Positions 25,014 to 38,270 of a stretch of DNA of 64,000 bases are shown here, piece by piece. The notes under the pieces are model-generated. The model was not told where the DNA came from. It saw only the letters and a list, made by a program, of their open reading frames with translations, and did not search any database. The DNA is from Phallusia mammillata (lineage: Eukaryota > Chordata > Ascidiacea > Phlebobranchia > Ascidiidae), in NCBI GenBank assembly GCA_003260075.1, contig QLIY01000020.1, positions 306,877-370,876 of the forward strand, read 5' to 3'. A program made the translations under genes and the position numbers. The stretch's first letter is position 1; each line of letters opens with the position of its first letter.

Positions 25014-27124
25014 GTAAGTTAAATCACTCTTGATTACTCGTTACAAACCAAAACATTGATTCCACGAATGGTACAAACAAACACGGGCACTGGGTCTTCA
25101 TTGTAAATATCGCGTTGTTCCTGTTGCAACCATTTTTTTACTATCGGGAAAACACTATGTCTGTGTGAGGTTATAGAACGACTTAAAGCTTTGACAAACC
25201 AAAAGTGCTAGTATAGCACATCAATATGACAACAACTTTTCACATTTTGAATTTTTATTACAGGCGAACACCAAAGGCACAGCGAAAAGTCGACAGAGAG
25301 CGTTTACCATAATCAGCAACAAACGCAATCGCGGCGTACGTCCAACGAACGCAGCCCGTCTAGTCCCGGTGCCGGGTTCATCAATTTCTGCAATAACGCC
25401 ATGAACACCCAGAGCACTCATAACCCACAAATGCTCGCAAACTTTCTCACCCCAAACATTTCACCCCCAAAGTCGGTGTCTCCTACCCACAGCAACACCT
25501 CATCCCTCAACAGGTAACTATTTGTGACAAAGCGTTTCTGAATTTTGAGTTTCAATGCAAAAAATCGTTATGAAAAACGAGCGTTCAAAGCTTAGAAAAC
25601 AAGCAATAACAGAAAAGAAACACTGACATTATTTTTATTCTTGTTTTGTGTTAAACTTCCAAAACACCTATTCAACATTTTGTCAAAAAGTTTTGTTTCG
25701 TCTCGATTTTCAAATGTGACACCTGAGATCGATTTAAAGTGCAATATTTTAATTCATTGTGTTTGATATTTTTAGCGACGGAAGCTCGGGGTCAATGCGC
25801 TGCAAACGTGGCCCAAACTCGGGCTACAAATCTCTTCCCTACCCACTTCGCAAGGAGAACGGCAAGATTGTTTACGAGTGCAATGTCTGCTTCAAAAAAT
25901 TTGGACAACTGTCGAACTTGAAGGTAAGAAGAAATATTTGATTTAAAGTAAAGCAACTTTCATGTTCATTTACTTCCTAAGAATCTTGTAAATAGCATTT
26001 ATTTTTCGAGAAAATATGCCATAATTAGTAAGACATATGTTGCATCAATAAAAATGTATTTAAGATCAGAATTTTATCGCAATTGTACAAATTGTGTATA
26101 AAATGCGATATTTCCATTTAAAGGTTCATCTGCGAGTTCACACCGGAGAACGCCCGTTTAAATGTGAAACATGTGGCAAAGGTTTTACCCAACTTGCCCA
26201 CCTTCAAAAACACCACCTTGTCCACACTGGAGAAAAACCACACGAATGTGGCGTTTGTCACAAGCGTTTCAGTTCCACAAGCAACTTGAAGACTCACATG
26301 CGACTTCATAGGTAAGTCCAGTATGTTTTGAAGAAAATTAGGTTTTTTTTATTTACCCCATGTTTTTGACTGAACAGCGACACCCAAGGGAATTATTTGT
26401 ATGTACTTTTCACAATGCGATTAAATTTCGACGCATAGTCAGCCAAAAAATGCGATGATTTTTTAAACTGCAAAAAAGCCACATATTTTAAAATAGGTTT
26501 AAACACGTTTGAATACTCAGCATTGACTTGCAACTGTGATTACCCAAGCTATGCAATTAATGCCGACTTGCTAAGATTAGCATAGTATAGTATTTATGGA
26601 TAAGTTCATCTAATAGAAACGTATTTCGTCGTTTACGTTCGTTGATTACAAATTAAGTGACTGGGTCAAAATTTTGTAACATCAGATGACATTCCGTGAC
26701 CCTGCAACAAATAGAACGACTTAGAACAAAAATAGAAGACGCGAAATGGTTTCGTCTCTGTGTTACCTTTCAACTGTATTGAACTAACGAAAACTCTAAC
26801 TTCCGCACAAATTAAGACGTGTTTAGCCGTGGGTAATTTAAACGGGTTCATACGGTTACAGTGGAATTTAAACTTTTTTCTGGGACATGAAAATTGAGGC
26901 ATAATGTTGCCTACGCGGTAAAAACATATTTTCAAAATTATAACTTTGAGCTCTTAGTTGAATATTTCCTGTTAAATTACTGGAGCCATAAAATTTGACA
27001 TCTGTTTTTTCTTTACAGTAGCGAATTTTCGTGCAACGTGAAGTCCGTAATGTGCACAAGCAACGCTGGAGTTCCTCCCCGACCTTTCGGCCACATCACA
27101 AGCGTGCCTGGACTGTGGTACTAA
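23765..27124 (+). CDS. Prdm1-r: Prdm1/Blimp-1-related C2H2 zinc-finger repressor (5 coding exons)
   Basis: Coding exons 23765-25013, 25264-25513, 25776-25923, 26124-26311 and 27019-27124 join in phase to 646 residues. The finger block is of PRDM1/Blimp-1 type: [16 protein letters not shown] precedes fingers 1-3, with Cys/His at 535, 538, 551, 555; 563, 566, 579, 583; and 591, 594, 607, 611. Finger linkers are TGERPFK and TGEKPHE. No PR/SET domain is present and an in-frame TGA precedes the start ATG, so this is a PR-less Blimp-like protein, as known for the ascidian BZ1/BZ2 (Prdm1-r) genes. The N-terminal half is low-complexity, rich in Ser, Pro, Gln and Met. Residues 76-82 (FSVRSLL) fit an eh1 Groucho-binding motif. 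Expected role: nuclear sequence-specific repressor in the embryo. Fingers 4-5 of vertebrate PRDM1 are missing; the last exon gives a 35-residue tail. Confidence 0.9.
25264..25513 (+). CDS. Prdm1-r: Prdm1-r coding exon 2
   Basis: Acceptor TTTTTATTACAG, donor AG|GTAACT. Encodes about 83 residues of disordered, Asn/Ser/Gln-rich linker, entering in phase 1 and leaving in phase 2. Confidence 0.85.
25776..25923 (+). CDS. Prdm1-r: Prdm1-r coding exon 3: pre-finger motif and finger 1 Cys half
   Basis: Encodes the PRDM1-type lead-in ([12 protein letters not shown]) and [15 protein letters not shown]. The intron interrupts finger 1 directly after its LSNLK helix. Confidence 0.93.
26124..26311 (+). CDS. 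Prdm1-r: Prdm1-r coding exon 4: fingers 1 (His half), 2 and 3
   Basis: Starts [14 protein letters not shown] and ends KTHMRLH. Contains finger 2 (CETC, HHLVH) and finger 3 (CGVC, HMRLH) complete, with all zinc ligands intact. Donor AG|GTAAGT, phase 2. Confidence 0.93.
27019..27124 (+). CDS. Prdm1-r: Prdm1-r last coding exon: short tail
   Basis: After acceptor TTTTTTCTTTACAG the frame gives a 35-residue tail ending PGLWY and TAA at 27122-27124. Where finger 4 of PRDM1 would begin (EKPYQCKVC) the sequence reads [12 protein letters not shown], with wrong Cys spacing and no His pair. The phase fits, but another downstream exon used in an alternative transcript cannot be excluded; a donor-like GTAAGT lies at 27162. 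Confidence 0.7.
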
Positions 27125-27474
27125 AGTCGTCTTTCTCCAACAACAAAAGTCACCGAAACGGTAAGTCGCTTTCTTTTACTGAGAACCGTTTCCACTGTGC
27201 TACTCGACCCCGTCAACAACAATCGACCGAAAAATTTACGCGCATGCCCGCGACCAGCGAATTCGCGAAAGTCCGGCGGATGCAGGGGCAAGCCTCGAGT
27301 GACGTCACAATGCAAGAATCGACTTGTGGGGTCACGTGAATCGCATCATCGCCTCACAACCCCCTATTATGTCAGCGCCTAATCGTGATTGATTTAAACC
27401 CACTTTCACCCTAAGCTTAACACCAGGTCATTTTCTTAATGAAATCCCCGCCTTGTTTTATTTGTTAACAGTTA

Positions 27475-27480
27475 AATAAA
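27475..27480 (+). terminator. Polyadenylation signal candidate for Prdm1-r
   Basis: AATAAA about 350 bases after the stop codon, in AT-rich sequence. It is a plausible 3' end for the transcript. Confidence 0.45.
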
Positions 27481-30400
27481 TAATTTTACGGTTTATGGCG
27501 TTTAGGCCCGAGCAGAACTTTAACAGTTTCACAAAGGCACAAAAAAGTCGCACATTTCCCGTCATTCATGATAAAGTTGTTTTCACATCCCGTTTTCGGT
27601 GACAAACATTTAACACATGGTTTTTTTATCAAATGCAGGTGTGTAAAATCAGACGGCGACTTTCCTGAAGCAACAAACCATGTCACCGCTGTCAACACGT
27701 CGGATTCTCAACTGTCCGCCATTTTACGTGCAAATCATCGCAATACAGTTCTTATCATTTACTTGATCATGTACATGCAAGGAGCACTCCTGCAAAGCCT
27801 CAACTGCAACCAAATGTATCAAAAACCATATCAATCTCATTGATCGTAAAGTAACAAATGTAACAATTACTTATTATTCCTATTTATGCTTTTCGTCCTT
27901 TAAAAGTTTAGGGGACATAACAGCAAAATCTTATACATGTCAAGGGGCTCCACTGTATAGCGCAATATATTGGCCCTTATGAATCGCATTTGTTGTGTTT
28001 GTTTGATAGTGACCATTTTTTTCTGTGTTGAAAAAGTTTATGTGTTGTTACGTTTGTTTATTATTATACGCAGATTCTATATCTGTCCTGTGTTGTCGTT
28101 TTTTTTTTGTTGTTCTCAATTTTTGCGTCTATTTACTGAGAATGGTTGAGTACTTAATATTACTCCTATCAAAACACTGAATTTGTCTTTTTGGGATCGG
28201 AAACGATTTTTTAGTTCAGTTGAAATTCGTATCGAGCGTTTTTAAGCTTATTGAAATCCGGTTATCAGTTTGTTTGACAAAACTAGGAAAAAATTGACAC
28301 GCTACTAAACTTTAGGTAACAACTTGACTTACCATGTGCGAAAAAATAAATGTGCAAAAATACTTAAATCTGTGGCAAAAATGTTCACGAAAGCCACTTT
28401 TCACATGTTCAAAAAAGACTAGTGACAGTGAAAAACTTTCGTACAAACAAAGTTCTCTCGTATGGTGCGATAATATTTTCAAAACGACAGACAGAAATAG
28501 AACCGAAGTCCGTAAATAGCCCTTCTGTTACCGCGTTAGGCGTATAAATGCGGATACTGGCTTCCATCAATTCAGATTGGGCTCTCATAGAAAACTGAAC
28601 CAATCTGGGATCAAAATTCCACCCACGACGCAGTGAGAGGCGGGTGGAGCCTAAATTTACTTGCATTTAGCGCAAGTGGGATCTCGATTCGCCAAAATAA
28701 CAAACTGCAAAAGATTTTGAAAAATTTTTTTGTACAAAAAACAATCTCAACGTATATACAAACGCGATCAACGTAGGACAAGAATGAAAGCATTTGGTCA
28801 TGATGTTCCAATTGCCAAAATAAAAAATACGAAACAAAGTGTAATGCAGAAATATTTACTGCATAAACTCGAGAGCAATGTGTAAAACTAAAATTTCATC
28901 AAAGAATTAACATTTGTGTTACTCAACCTGAGTGAAATCACAACACTTAACGATTATGAAGTGCTGCCAAGTGCCAAACCTGCTGCGCACTTGCGCAACT
29001 AATTCAGCGAATGCGGCACTTTGAAGTTACGAGCCCCCCTGCCAGTCAGTATGCATACACTGCATAGCGAAAGCGATTCATTCCGGCGCCTGGCGCTCGG
29101 TTGTCAAGGCCACATGATTACAGAGCAGAGTGCAACCACTTGGACGCGTGCATAACGATGTAATGTTGTTCTACACGCGACGTTGAAAGGCTAAATTGTT
29201 GTTCCACTCCAAGGGTGACAACTTTTGTTTCTAGCAACTGTGCCATCACAGAGCGAAACGCTTCAGCAGCTAGACAGTTGACACGTCCAAGTGATTATAA
29301 TAAGTTCACGATTCGCTAATAAATCAGTGAATTGCGTCGGGACATGCCTTCCAAAGCCAAACACTGAGAATTTTGCACTCGTCACCAGATTTGTAGTTGA
29401 AATCCTATCGAGCCCCATGTTTTTAAGTTTTTGCAACCTACTACCATAAGGTCCTTGGCCGTTTTTAGTACATTATGTAAGGTTTTATAATATGGTAAAT
29501 AACCATTGCCATCTCAGCAGGAGCACGGTGCAATCGACGTACCAGGCAAAACACTTGCTCTTTTCTCTAAAAATGTTCGGACATGTACATAAGTTGCAAT
29601 AAAGTATAATAAAAACTGGTTGAATAGAAAAAGGTAGATGCTGGTGGCTTATCGTTGGTGTCAGGGGGTTACCTGCCGTAGAAAAACTGAAATTGTTTAC
29701 ATCTCAAAGCTTACTTCCCTGAAATTAAGAGGAGGTCTGGGACTAACAGATTGGTCCACGCGTTAACTTATTTCCGTGTTGGGCAGATTGAGCCACCGCT
29801 CAAGTAACAGTTTCTCCACTCCGCTTGGCGATTTGACCAAATCATTGGACACAATCACGAGGTTGGTCACTTTTTGCCTGGTCAATTTTCAGAAATGTAG
29901 ATACTCGCAATGAAAAAACAACTCCCAGAACACAATCAACAGCGGATTCTGCACAGAATCTCATTTTTGCAACAAAACTTGTTAGCAGCAAAAAAGATAC
30001 AAGCCAATATCTCAGCGTAACACAAAGTTTTGATAGTTTCTATATTTGTTTTTTTGTAGCGCAGCACCAAGTTGACGATGACAGTATAAACTGTCGAAAC
30101 GTTGTTTTGTTTTAAACTTAGCTATTGGCTTGTATCTTCTTGCTGAGAATATTTAGAGCCGTGAATTGTGAATTGTGTACCAAAAACATAGTAGAAATCC
30201 TGAATCCAAAGCAGATTGGTTAATGGTTACCACAAATTATTGCGCAATTCCAAATTCGAACGCACTCAACAGAACTATATACATTGTGTAACAAGTGTTT
30301 TCAACTGTCTCGGTTGGTTTTGTTCACATCGAGTAGCAGCAAAATCACGGGACAGGACCTGGTTAGACCCTGCCATGATAGATCCAACCAAACGGAACGG

Positions 30401-33400
30401 AAAGTACAAACAATAGGCCTACGCGTTCTTACTATTCTCCCTTAGACACGTGGCCAAAGGCTCTTATTAAGTCTTTGTGATCATCCTAACAGCCGCCATC
30501 ATGCTTTGAAAAAGCAACAATTTGCCAAGTGTTGATTCTTGCCCACGCTTCATATAATCACAATTAAACTTTGAGTGCCGACACCTGGATACCAAAAATG
30601 TCATTTTAACATGGAAACAGTGTACATGACAACTTCCGTACGTTTCCGAGTTGAAGGACCTACACGCTTTAATGTTGATATATGCTATTCCGTTGAAAAA
30701 CCAACAAGAATAAGAAATTGTATGCTGATAAGTTTGTCTTTTACACACCAACATGGCAGCACGACAATCCTTATTTTTAAAATAAGAAACAGCAATTTTG
30801 CGCAAAGCAAAACAAGATTTTCACAAATTTACCACAAACTGCCAAAAACGTCACTATTTGTCAAATTCAAGACGGACGTTTGTATCTATCAGTTTGGAAA
30901 CATCAGCTTCAACGACAAAGGCATTCTGGTACAATCTTTTAATTCGGCAAATAATAATCAAACAACAGCAGAGACATGGAAAAAAGGTTCCTTAACATAG
31001 ATCATAAAGATTGAATGATAAATTTGGGTCACTCGATCGAAATCACCAAACTGCTGTTTGAGCAAGCAACAAAACTTGATTTAAACAAATAAAGGTTATG
31101 ATGAAAAGTCCGTTAAATGAAAACCAATTAGGCTTCTAGTTTCCACTTTTTGCAACAAAGTAGCCAATTATTAAGTAACATCCTGTGCCCAAACACCATA
31201 GCAGGCGCGATTTTGTAGTTTCAGGCATAAGCCGATGGCCCACATTGCATGATTAATCGTCACTTTGCTTATAGTTTCACTCAAAAACCAATCAAGCCAA
31301 TTTCCGACGTCAATTCGGGCATTTTCTTGAAGAGCCGCACCGAGAAACTAGCACCTCGCCTAGGGCCGGCTTTGGATCAAATAAAAGGGGTAACTTTTAA
31401 AAGCTGTGGGAGAGGGCATAAATGTTGATGTTTATAAGTCTTGATGAGATCTACATAGATCATGGTCCACCAAAGTATATCTATGTATGGATCTTTTAAT
31501 TTAAAACTTCTAAACAGATGTTAAAGGGTAAAGCTACGGTTTTATCCTTGTGTAGTTTGATTTGCTTTGAAATTTACGTTTTCATACTTAAAAATAGATA
31601 GCAATTCGCTTGTTAATGAAAAATTAAGAATTTGTTTGTTTGTTATTGGCTGTATCCCTTGCTTTAAAATTAGTAGGTAAATAGCAGTTTTGTCCCCCTT
31701 AATATACCAACCCTGTCTGTCAAGCACATGACACTTATTTACCGAGCATTGTTGTGGCTGCTCCACAATCAAGGAAGGGTAATTTACATAAACTCGTCCA
31801 CTTGGTGATTAATATTTCCAAGCTAAGCAATTTATAATGAGCGTAACAAATGAAACTGGGCACCTATGACCTGTCAGGCGCGGAATTGATCTGGCTAATA
31901 AGGGTGGGAACTTTTTCCAATAGCGTTGAGCTTTACTGGGAAAGTTTCATTGCGGGAAAATTTTCGGCTATTATGTTTCAAAACGCAATACTACGCGTAA
32001 TGTCTTGAGAATAGTTAAACTTTCAGAAAAAGTGCATTTAGTGGTATTGTTACGCAACATATATGTTTTACAGCAACATTACAATGCAATTAGACGTGCT
32101 TCGGGTTTATTGGTGGTAGCATTTAGTCACATATCAATTGTAGACATTTCCTGGGACCGTGCTGTTTGACCGCAAGTTTTTGTTGTTGTTGTTTTTTTAA
32201 AAAAACACGAAAGATCTAGGCTTTGTCTAACAAAATTGAACAACAAAAACGGTTGAAAATATGCCCATGCAATTTTAGTCAAAAGCGCGAACGCACATCC
32301 TATCGAGGAAGCGCACTTTTCCCCAGGCAAAAAGGAAAAACCACCTTCTGGTGTAAAAACTTTCCTCACAAAGTTTGCTGAATTCTTCGTGGAAAAACTG
32401 TTGCACTTAGGAAGCGTGATTGCGACGGGCTTGAGTGCGGCCAAGTTTTACAGATAAATCAGGCGGCGATTTATTGCCAACCCGCCGCATGTTCCGCAAC
32501 TTGGATGAAAGTTTCAAGTGACAATTGCTTCCATAATTCACGGAAATGTCACTGCAGGCGTCGCACCACTATAAAGCACGTTCGTGTGTCAGTATGGTGT
32601 ACTTAGCAGCGTAATTCAATCTATCTTGTTTTTTTGTGGTGCAAATGAGGACACAATGGATTGTAATAGATTTAAAGATAAACAAGTGAGCCGCTCGGGT
32701 AAACTAGACGCCAACCACATTTAACGTGGACTTCCACGGAAGCACGTGTTGATAAAGAGTTACCAGTATAGTTTTAGTATATTTTTCGTTGAGTGGTTGT
32801 AGGAAGGGTTTAGGAAAAGCGTTAAAGCCCTTGCCTCCTTCAACTAAATGTTGAACCCAGGGCACTGTTAATCAGGCGTTTGTCCAGGTCTTGCAAAATT
32901 TTTGAACGGTCTAAACGAGTGAGCGCCACATTCTAGCAGGACCGATTTAAATGCACGCGCGTTCGTAGGCGGAGTTGTTTGTTACTCCCGCATACCTAAG
33001 ACGCATCCCACAAAACATGCCTGTATGACTTACCATAGATCAACACCTGATTTACCAAAACACGCACTTAGTCGGAAAAATTGGTTGCATCTAACGATAT
33101 AAATAACCGATCGGTTGCTGTGTTGGGCACCTTTACGGGGGCATTAAGTCTAGAAGCAATCACCTCGTTTCCTTGCGCATCTATTGGATCTAAATCGGTA
33201 AGATCTATGCAAATGGGACTCAGACAACCTACTCGTCAACAAGACGCTACACCCCACGCATGGTGTTATTCTCTATTGATGCCTTTTACAGGGTAGAACG
33301 TATGTAAAGTTTCCATGACAAGCTCCTATATGGCGGTGTCAACAAGAGGGGTGGAGTAAGGTACCGCTGGAAATCTCCAATGGAAGATGATCAACGGTTA

Positions 33401-35445
33401 AGACAGCCATAAGTTTACGCACAAAACTGTTGTTTCCAACATTATGAGACTTCGTTGTATTTTCAAACAACATATACTCAATTTTTTTAAGCAGGGAAAT
33501 TACACTTATTATTCATTTTTTTACTCAGGAAATTACAAATGGCATATCGTTAATTACTTTGTTCATGATCTGGGTTATGCGCATAACCCTTACGTGGTTT
33601 AAAAAGTATTTTTTAAACAAACCGAATAAAATACATTCGATGTAAATTCAATGAGTTTCTATCTGTCCCAATTACAAAACATGAGGGGTAATCACAAAAA
33701 CTAATCACAGATGAACACTTGCATTTACAAAACCATTTCAACCAGTACTTCAGCCCTTGATCGAACAGATGCGCTACAAAACTTCTGTGACGGAAAATTA
33801 CAAAATCACGACGAGCACCATCAATATAACAAGGATGTGCTAGCGTGTTTACCTTCAATAATTTCAATTACCAGCCACGTTACATAACCAGGCGATGAGG
33901 ATCTTTTCAAGCACCCAAAACGCGCGTTTATCTCAGTAGCAAACCGACAAAGGGACGAGTGCTTTTGGTAACAATATCAAACACCAAATGACAGGTAGTC
34001 ACCAAAGGGGAACAGGCGCTTTCGATGGCACTTTACTTGCACTGATGTCCAACTTTTCATCGTAACCAGGGCATATTGTGCTGCGCAAGAGCGTACGGAT
34101 ACAATCACTTGAATTTTGATAACAGTTTTAGTGAGCAGGTGCAGATGTTATGTTGCGAACCAATGACGAGGGCCCTTCAGTATTGGTACGTGAGCGGAAC
34201 AGTAAATTGGGTTATTGTGAACAGGCCTCAATGGAGCTCGAAGGAAAACAGAACAACTTCTCCCTTAATCTGTTGACACGGTTCCCAGCGCCTTCCGTTT
34301 GGCCGAACACGTGTATGATGTGCGCGAAAACAAACACACGCATCTCAAGGTCAAATGTCACCATTTTATCAAAAAACACGCAGCTTGGTGTTTACTATAA
34401 ACGAAGCTGTACTAAAAAAAATCCTTACGTTTAGAAAAGCCAATTTTCGTGAATTGTTTTGACATGACTGTGGTTAAAACCGCGCGTATCGTGCAATGAA
34501 TTCGCAACCAACACTATTGCAAAATAAGTTTACACGTCCTACACAAAGTATAAATAAAAGAAGTAGTCCAATCCATTGTTACGCGATAGAGCCTCCTGGA
34601 TGCCAGTTTGTGTCCAAAATAATACAGCAGGTATATATAGTGAAAAACACATGAATTGTCTGATTTTTACAAACTGCTGGGCTTTAACGCAAATTTGATA
34701 GGCCAAATCGAATAAAACTTTTGGGTTCTAACATTTGAGCGTAATAATTTACGTTTACATAAAAAATAAGCGGCCAAATTTACATGAAAACAAGCAATTT
34801 AGCTTTAAATAAACTCAACTCAACTTTGGTCCAACACAGATAAAGATGAACCGGTGAGAGACAACAACTCTCAATGCTGCACTTAACATTGGAGTGTCGA
34901 CAAGATTGAAATTGAATCACAGCACTCGACAATAGCAATAAATGCTGTCAATCATTGTGATTAAGTATGTTTAATCACTTACGTATGTTCTAGAGTCGCG
35001 TTACCGGATTCAAATCCACTGTCGATGAGTTGCTAGTGAACACAAGTATACACATGATACGCGGTTCGAGCCTTATTTTACAATGCCATTATCGATGGAT
35101 TTTATTTCTAAATTGAATTTCAAAATAGCAATATATTTATATCCGGCGAATGCAACAAACCAAGAAACCGACAAAAACTAACAGACCATGCAAATTTAAC
35201 AAACTACAAAAACATCTTGGAGTTTGGAAATTTGTGACTAAAAGTTGAAAAACATGCTGAGTATAATGCCGCCGTAGGTCACGTGACTAAAGTTAGGCGA
35301 CACAAGCTAAATCAACAAAAGTTCCGAATGTTTGTTCCACGTATTTTTTTTTGCCTAAAATACCGATAACTGGTAATAAGACATTTACCATCAAAAAATG
35401 AAAATGGTTTACTGACCGTTAGCGCCACCTAGCAGCACAAAAACA
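27481..35445. other. Non-coding intergenic DNA
   Basis: No gene supported across roughly 8 kb. The longest frame (30575-31000, plus) has no recognisable domain and overlaps an antisense frame. An inverted-repeat element at 29984-30149 is listed separately. A tRNA-like B box (GGATTCAAATCC) lies near 35010. Confidence 0.4.
29984..30149. mobile_element. Small inverted-repeat element (MITE-like)
   Basis: Near-perfect arms of about 28 bases (AGATACAAGCCAATA on the left, its complement on the right) enclose about 110 bases. The centre carries a hairpin, GACAGT-ATAA-ACTGTC, followed by GAAACG. No coding capacity. The flanks do not show an obvious target duplication. Confidence 0.6.
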
Positions 35446-35453
35446 CCCTTGAC

Positions 35454-35670
35454 CAGTGGTTCTCAAACTTTTTCATTGTCGGGGCCAAATGGTATTTTTT
35501 AAGTGTGTAAGGAGCCGCAAAAAAAACGAAACCTTCAGAAAGTCACTAAAGATTATTACCTTGAAAGCTAAAATAGCAATATTTGGTGGTTTTCCGGGGT
35601 TTGGTGGGAGCCGCCAAATAAGTAGTTGGGAGCCGCATGCGGCCCTGAGAGCCGCGTTTGAGAATCACTG
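35454..35670. mobile_element. hAT-type MITE, 217 bp
   Basis: Ends CAGTGGTTCTCAAAC and GTTTGAGAATCACTG form terminal inverted repeats of the hAT (Charlie-like) type. The flanks CCCTTGAC and TCCTTGAC are an 8-bp target duplication with one mismatch. Internally it holds GAGCCGC repeats and no coding sequence. Confidence 0.85.
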
Positions 35671-36485
35671 TCCTTGACGCTAGACAGAACTAAAGCGCAG
35701 ATTTTGATAAAAAAAAACTACAAAAATGCGCTTACGAACGTTCAGTGTTTGTCATGCAAACAGGTAAATATGAATTGTCTTAAAGAAGCAAATAAACATA
35801 AACTGTATTTCTTACAACAACCTAAAACATAGTTTGTTTGTTTTTTATTTTAACAAGTTAGCCATTAATCAGACAATAAATAAGATTAGAATTCATCAGC
35901 CATCAACCTATGTCAAAAACTTCAAAAGATTCGAAAAATTCTTAAACTTAAACATCGCGTATAAATGGGTTTGTAACTTTCCAAAACTAGAGTTACTTAC
36001 CTTTTATTTTCTATCAGCATTTAACAGTCACATCTATCACATAACGCGTTTGAAAAATGACTTAATTTTTGAACAAAAAGCTGCTTGACTGCTATTTAAC
36101 TTCAAACTCTGCAGCCAAAACCTAACTGAACTGTAGCCTACTGTGGGACTAATACATTGTAGACACAACGCATTCGATTTTTGCACAATGTGGCATCTGT
36201 GACGTAACTGTGGGTAATGTTTTGCTTTTATTTACGGCTATCATGTCTTTGTGGCAAAGAAAACAATTAAAAGGGTAGGATGGAAATAAAAAATATATAT
36301 ACTCTGTCATGGTCAATTAAAATAAGTTGTGGCAATTTGTCTACAAAAACGGAAATTGATTACCTGATGTCATAGTGGTGTTCCAAATAAAGCGAAATAT
36401 TTAAGTTGAGCCTTGAAGGAACAGGAAAGTTGTAAAACTCCTGTAGCTCACTGACAAACACACAGACCGAATTCTAAGCTACACT

Positions 36486-36670
36486 CGGTGGTGGGATTCC
36501 AATTTTTGTCAGCCGGTTCTATCACAAAAGTCATATTTTTCAGCCTGTTCTATTACAAAAAGCCATATACAGTAATCAGTAATGCTAAACGGTTCGCTGA
36601 TCTCATAAACTGTCGTGAGACGGTTCTATAGAACCGGTGCCGGCTGAATCCCACCACTAGTGATACAGCC
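36486..36670. mobile_element. hAT-type MITE, CAGTGGTGGGATTC family
   Basis: Left end CGGTGGTGGGATTC and right end GAATCCCACCACTAG are inverted repeats. Internal AGCCGGTTCT and AGAACCGGT words are also inverted. The 8-mer GCTACACT lies immediately left (36478-36485) and at 36671-36678, about ten bases past the right repeat end. It is the same family as 57715-57960. Confidence 0.7.
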
Positions 36671-37348
36671 GCTACACTGTAGGAGCTATCAGCTTCAATT
36701 CAACAGCTGCTATCTAGGACAGCTTTCAGAATATTGCTTTCAGAATAATTTGCACGATTGTCAGGCACTGTTGATCAGAACAAACAGCCAATTTTCCTTT
36801 TGTGCCTCCAACAGTGTTTTGCAGGCACAAAGTAAACCTTTGTCTAAAGAAATCATTTACAGTTTTGGTTTGATGCCACCTTGTCGATATCACACGGAAA
36901 AGGGGGTTAAGAACATCGATACATCGAATTGCATCATAAGTTTAAATGGCTAGTTTCAACACATTAAATGGAATACGGTTAATGTTTGTTTGATGCGAGT
37001 GAAAATACACTTTAATGGTAATAATTATTACGTGCCATTATTCATCGGCATTACATGACAGAACTAGTCATTCACAGCAACTGGAAACTATGTCGTCACA
37101 AGATGACGCTCTGGAGCAAGATTCAGTAGGATTTCTGCACATTAATTTTTTGAAGATTTTGTTTGGTTACAAACTATTAGGGTCACAATTTAGTAAATAC
37201 GCTTGTTTGTAAATTTGCGAAAATGCCTTTAAACGTGCTGTTTGTTGGTATCTACATTTTACCCCTCCTAGCTTTGAAGAAAAGATATAAAACAAATTTC
37301 CTGAAGCTATGTTTGTCTTTTTTATGCCAAAATGACGTTTAACTAGCT

Positions 37349-38270
37349 CAGTGGTTCTTAACCGGTGTTCGACATCGCCGAATCAGGGGTTCGACATCGC
37401 CGAATCAGGGGTTCGACGAAGGTCTTTTTGAAGTACAATACAAATACTCGTTTTTGTCAAACTTTAGGGTCTATAGTCGCTTAAAACGGCAATTTGTATT
37501 CGCTCAATATCAAAACAGTGGAATATTAAACTTAGGCAGGAGTGTTTTAAACTGCTCCAAATATTTTTGTGGTACTAAAAAGAGTATTACCAGCCATGTA
37601 TTACCAGCCATCACTTTTTGTGCGCCTATTGTGTGCCAACAATGCGAACAAAACAGGTACCACAAGCATCACAATATAGATTATGACATCGTAAATACTT
37701 AAGATTGATCTTCACACTGTGCAGCTCAATCTATGCACCGAGCTAGAAATTATTCTGGGCTTTTTGGGCGCTATTAGATGGTAAATAAATGATATAAACC
37801 ACGTATTTTAAAACAAAAATAAGCAGGTAAATGGCGGCCGTTGGTGAAATAAGAATCTGCGATGCGGCCGTTCCAGCAAAATGGTTCTGCACCCCTGCAC
37901 TAAGGTTTCATTTTCTTTTTTTGACGTAACAAAGAGCATTGTTCGAAGGAGAAACACAACGAAATTTTTTTGGCAGCAAAAACTTATTACTTCATCTTTT
38001 TCATGTTTGTGCACAGATGCTAAAATGCTTAATTTTGGTAAAAACTAAAAACTACCGGAATTAAAGCAATCATGAAAAAAGTTGCCAAGTTATGATGTCA
38101 GAATTTAACAAAATTACAAACAGTAACTGTTGCCACTATGTGTGAACAAAAACTAATTATGACCAACCAAACAAAATGGGTTAAAAACCTGGTATGTAAC
38201 TTTGGGGTTCGACCGAAAGCTGAAGAATATCGTAGGGGTTCGGCCGTTATAAAAAGGTTAAGAACCACTG
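37349..38270. mobile_element. Non-autonomous hAT element, 922 bp
   Basis: Ends CAGTGGTTCTTAACC and GGTTAAGAACCACTG are perfect 15-bp inverted repeats. The element is flanked by a perfect 8-bp target duplication, AACTAGCT, at 37341-37348 and 38271-38278. It contains a 21-bp tandem repeat near the left end, and no transposase frame. Confidence 0.92.
37366..37422. repeat. 21-bp tandem repeat inside the hAT element
   Basis: The unit GTTCGACATCGCCGAATCAGG occurs twice, followed by a partial third copy (GTTCGACGAAGG). Confidence 0.85.

Noticed and set aside
30575-31000. 141-codon plus-strand open frame as a gene
   Set aside because: No domain, no signal peptide and no splice context; overlapped by an antisense frame.
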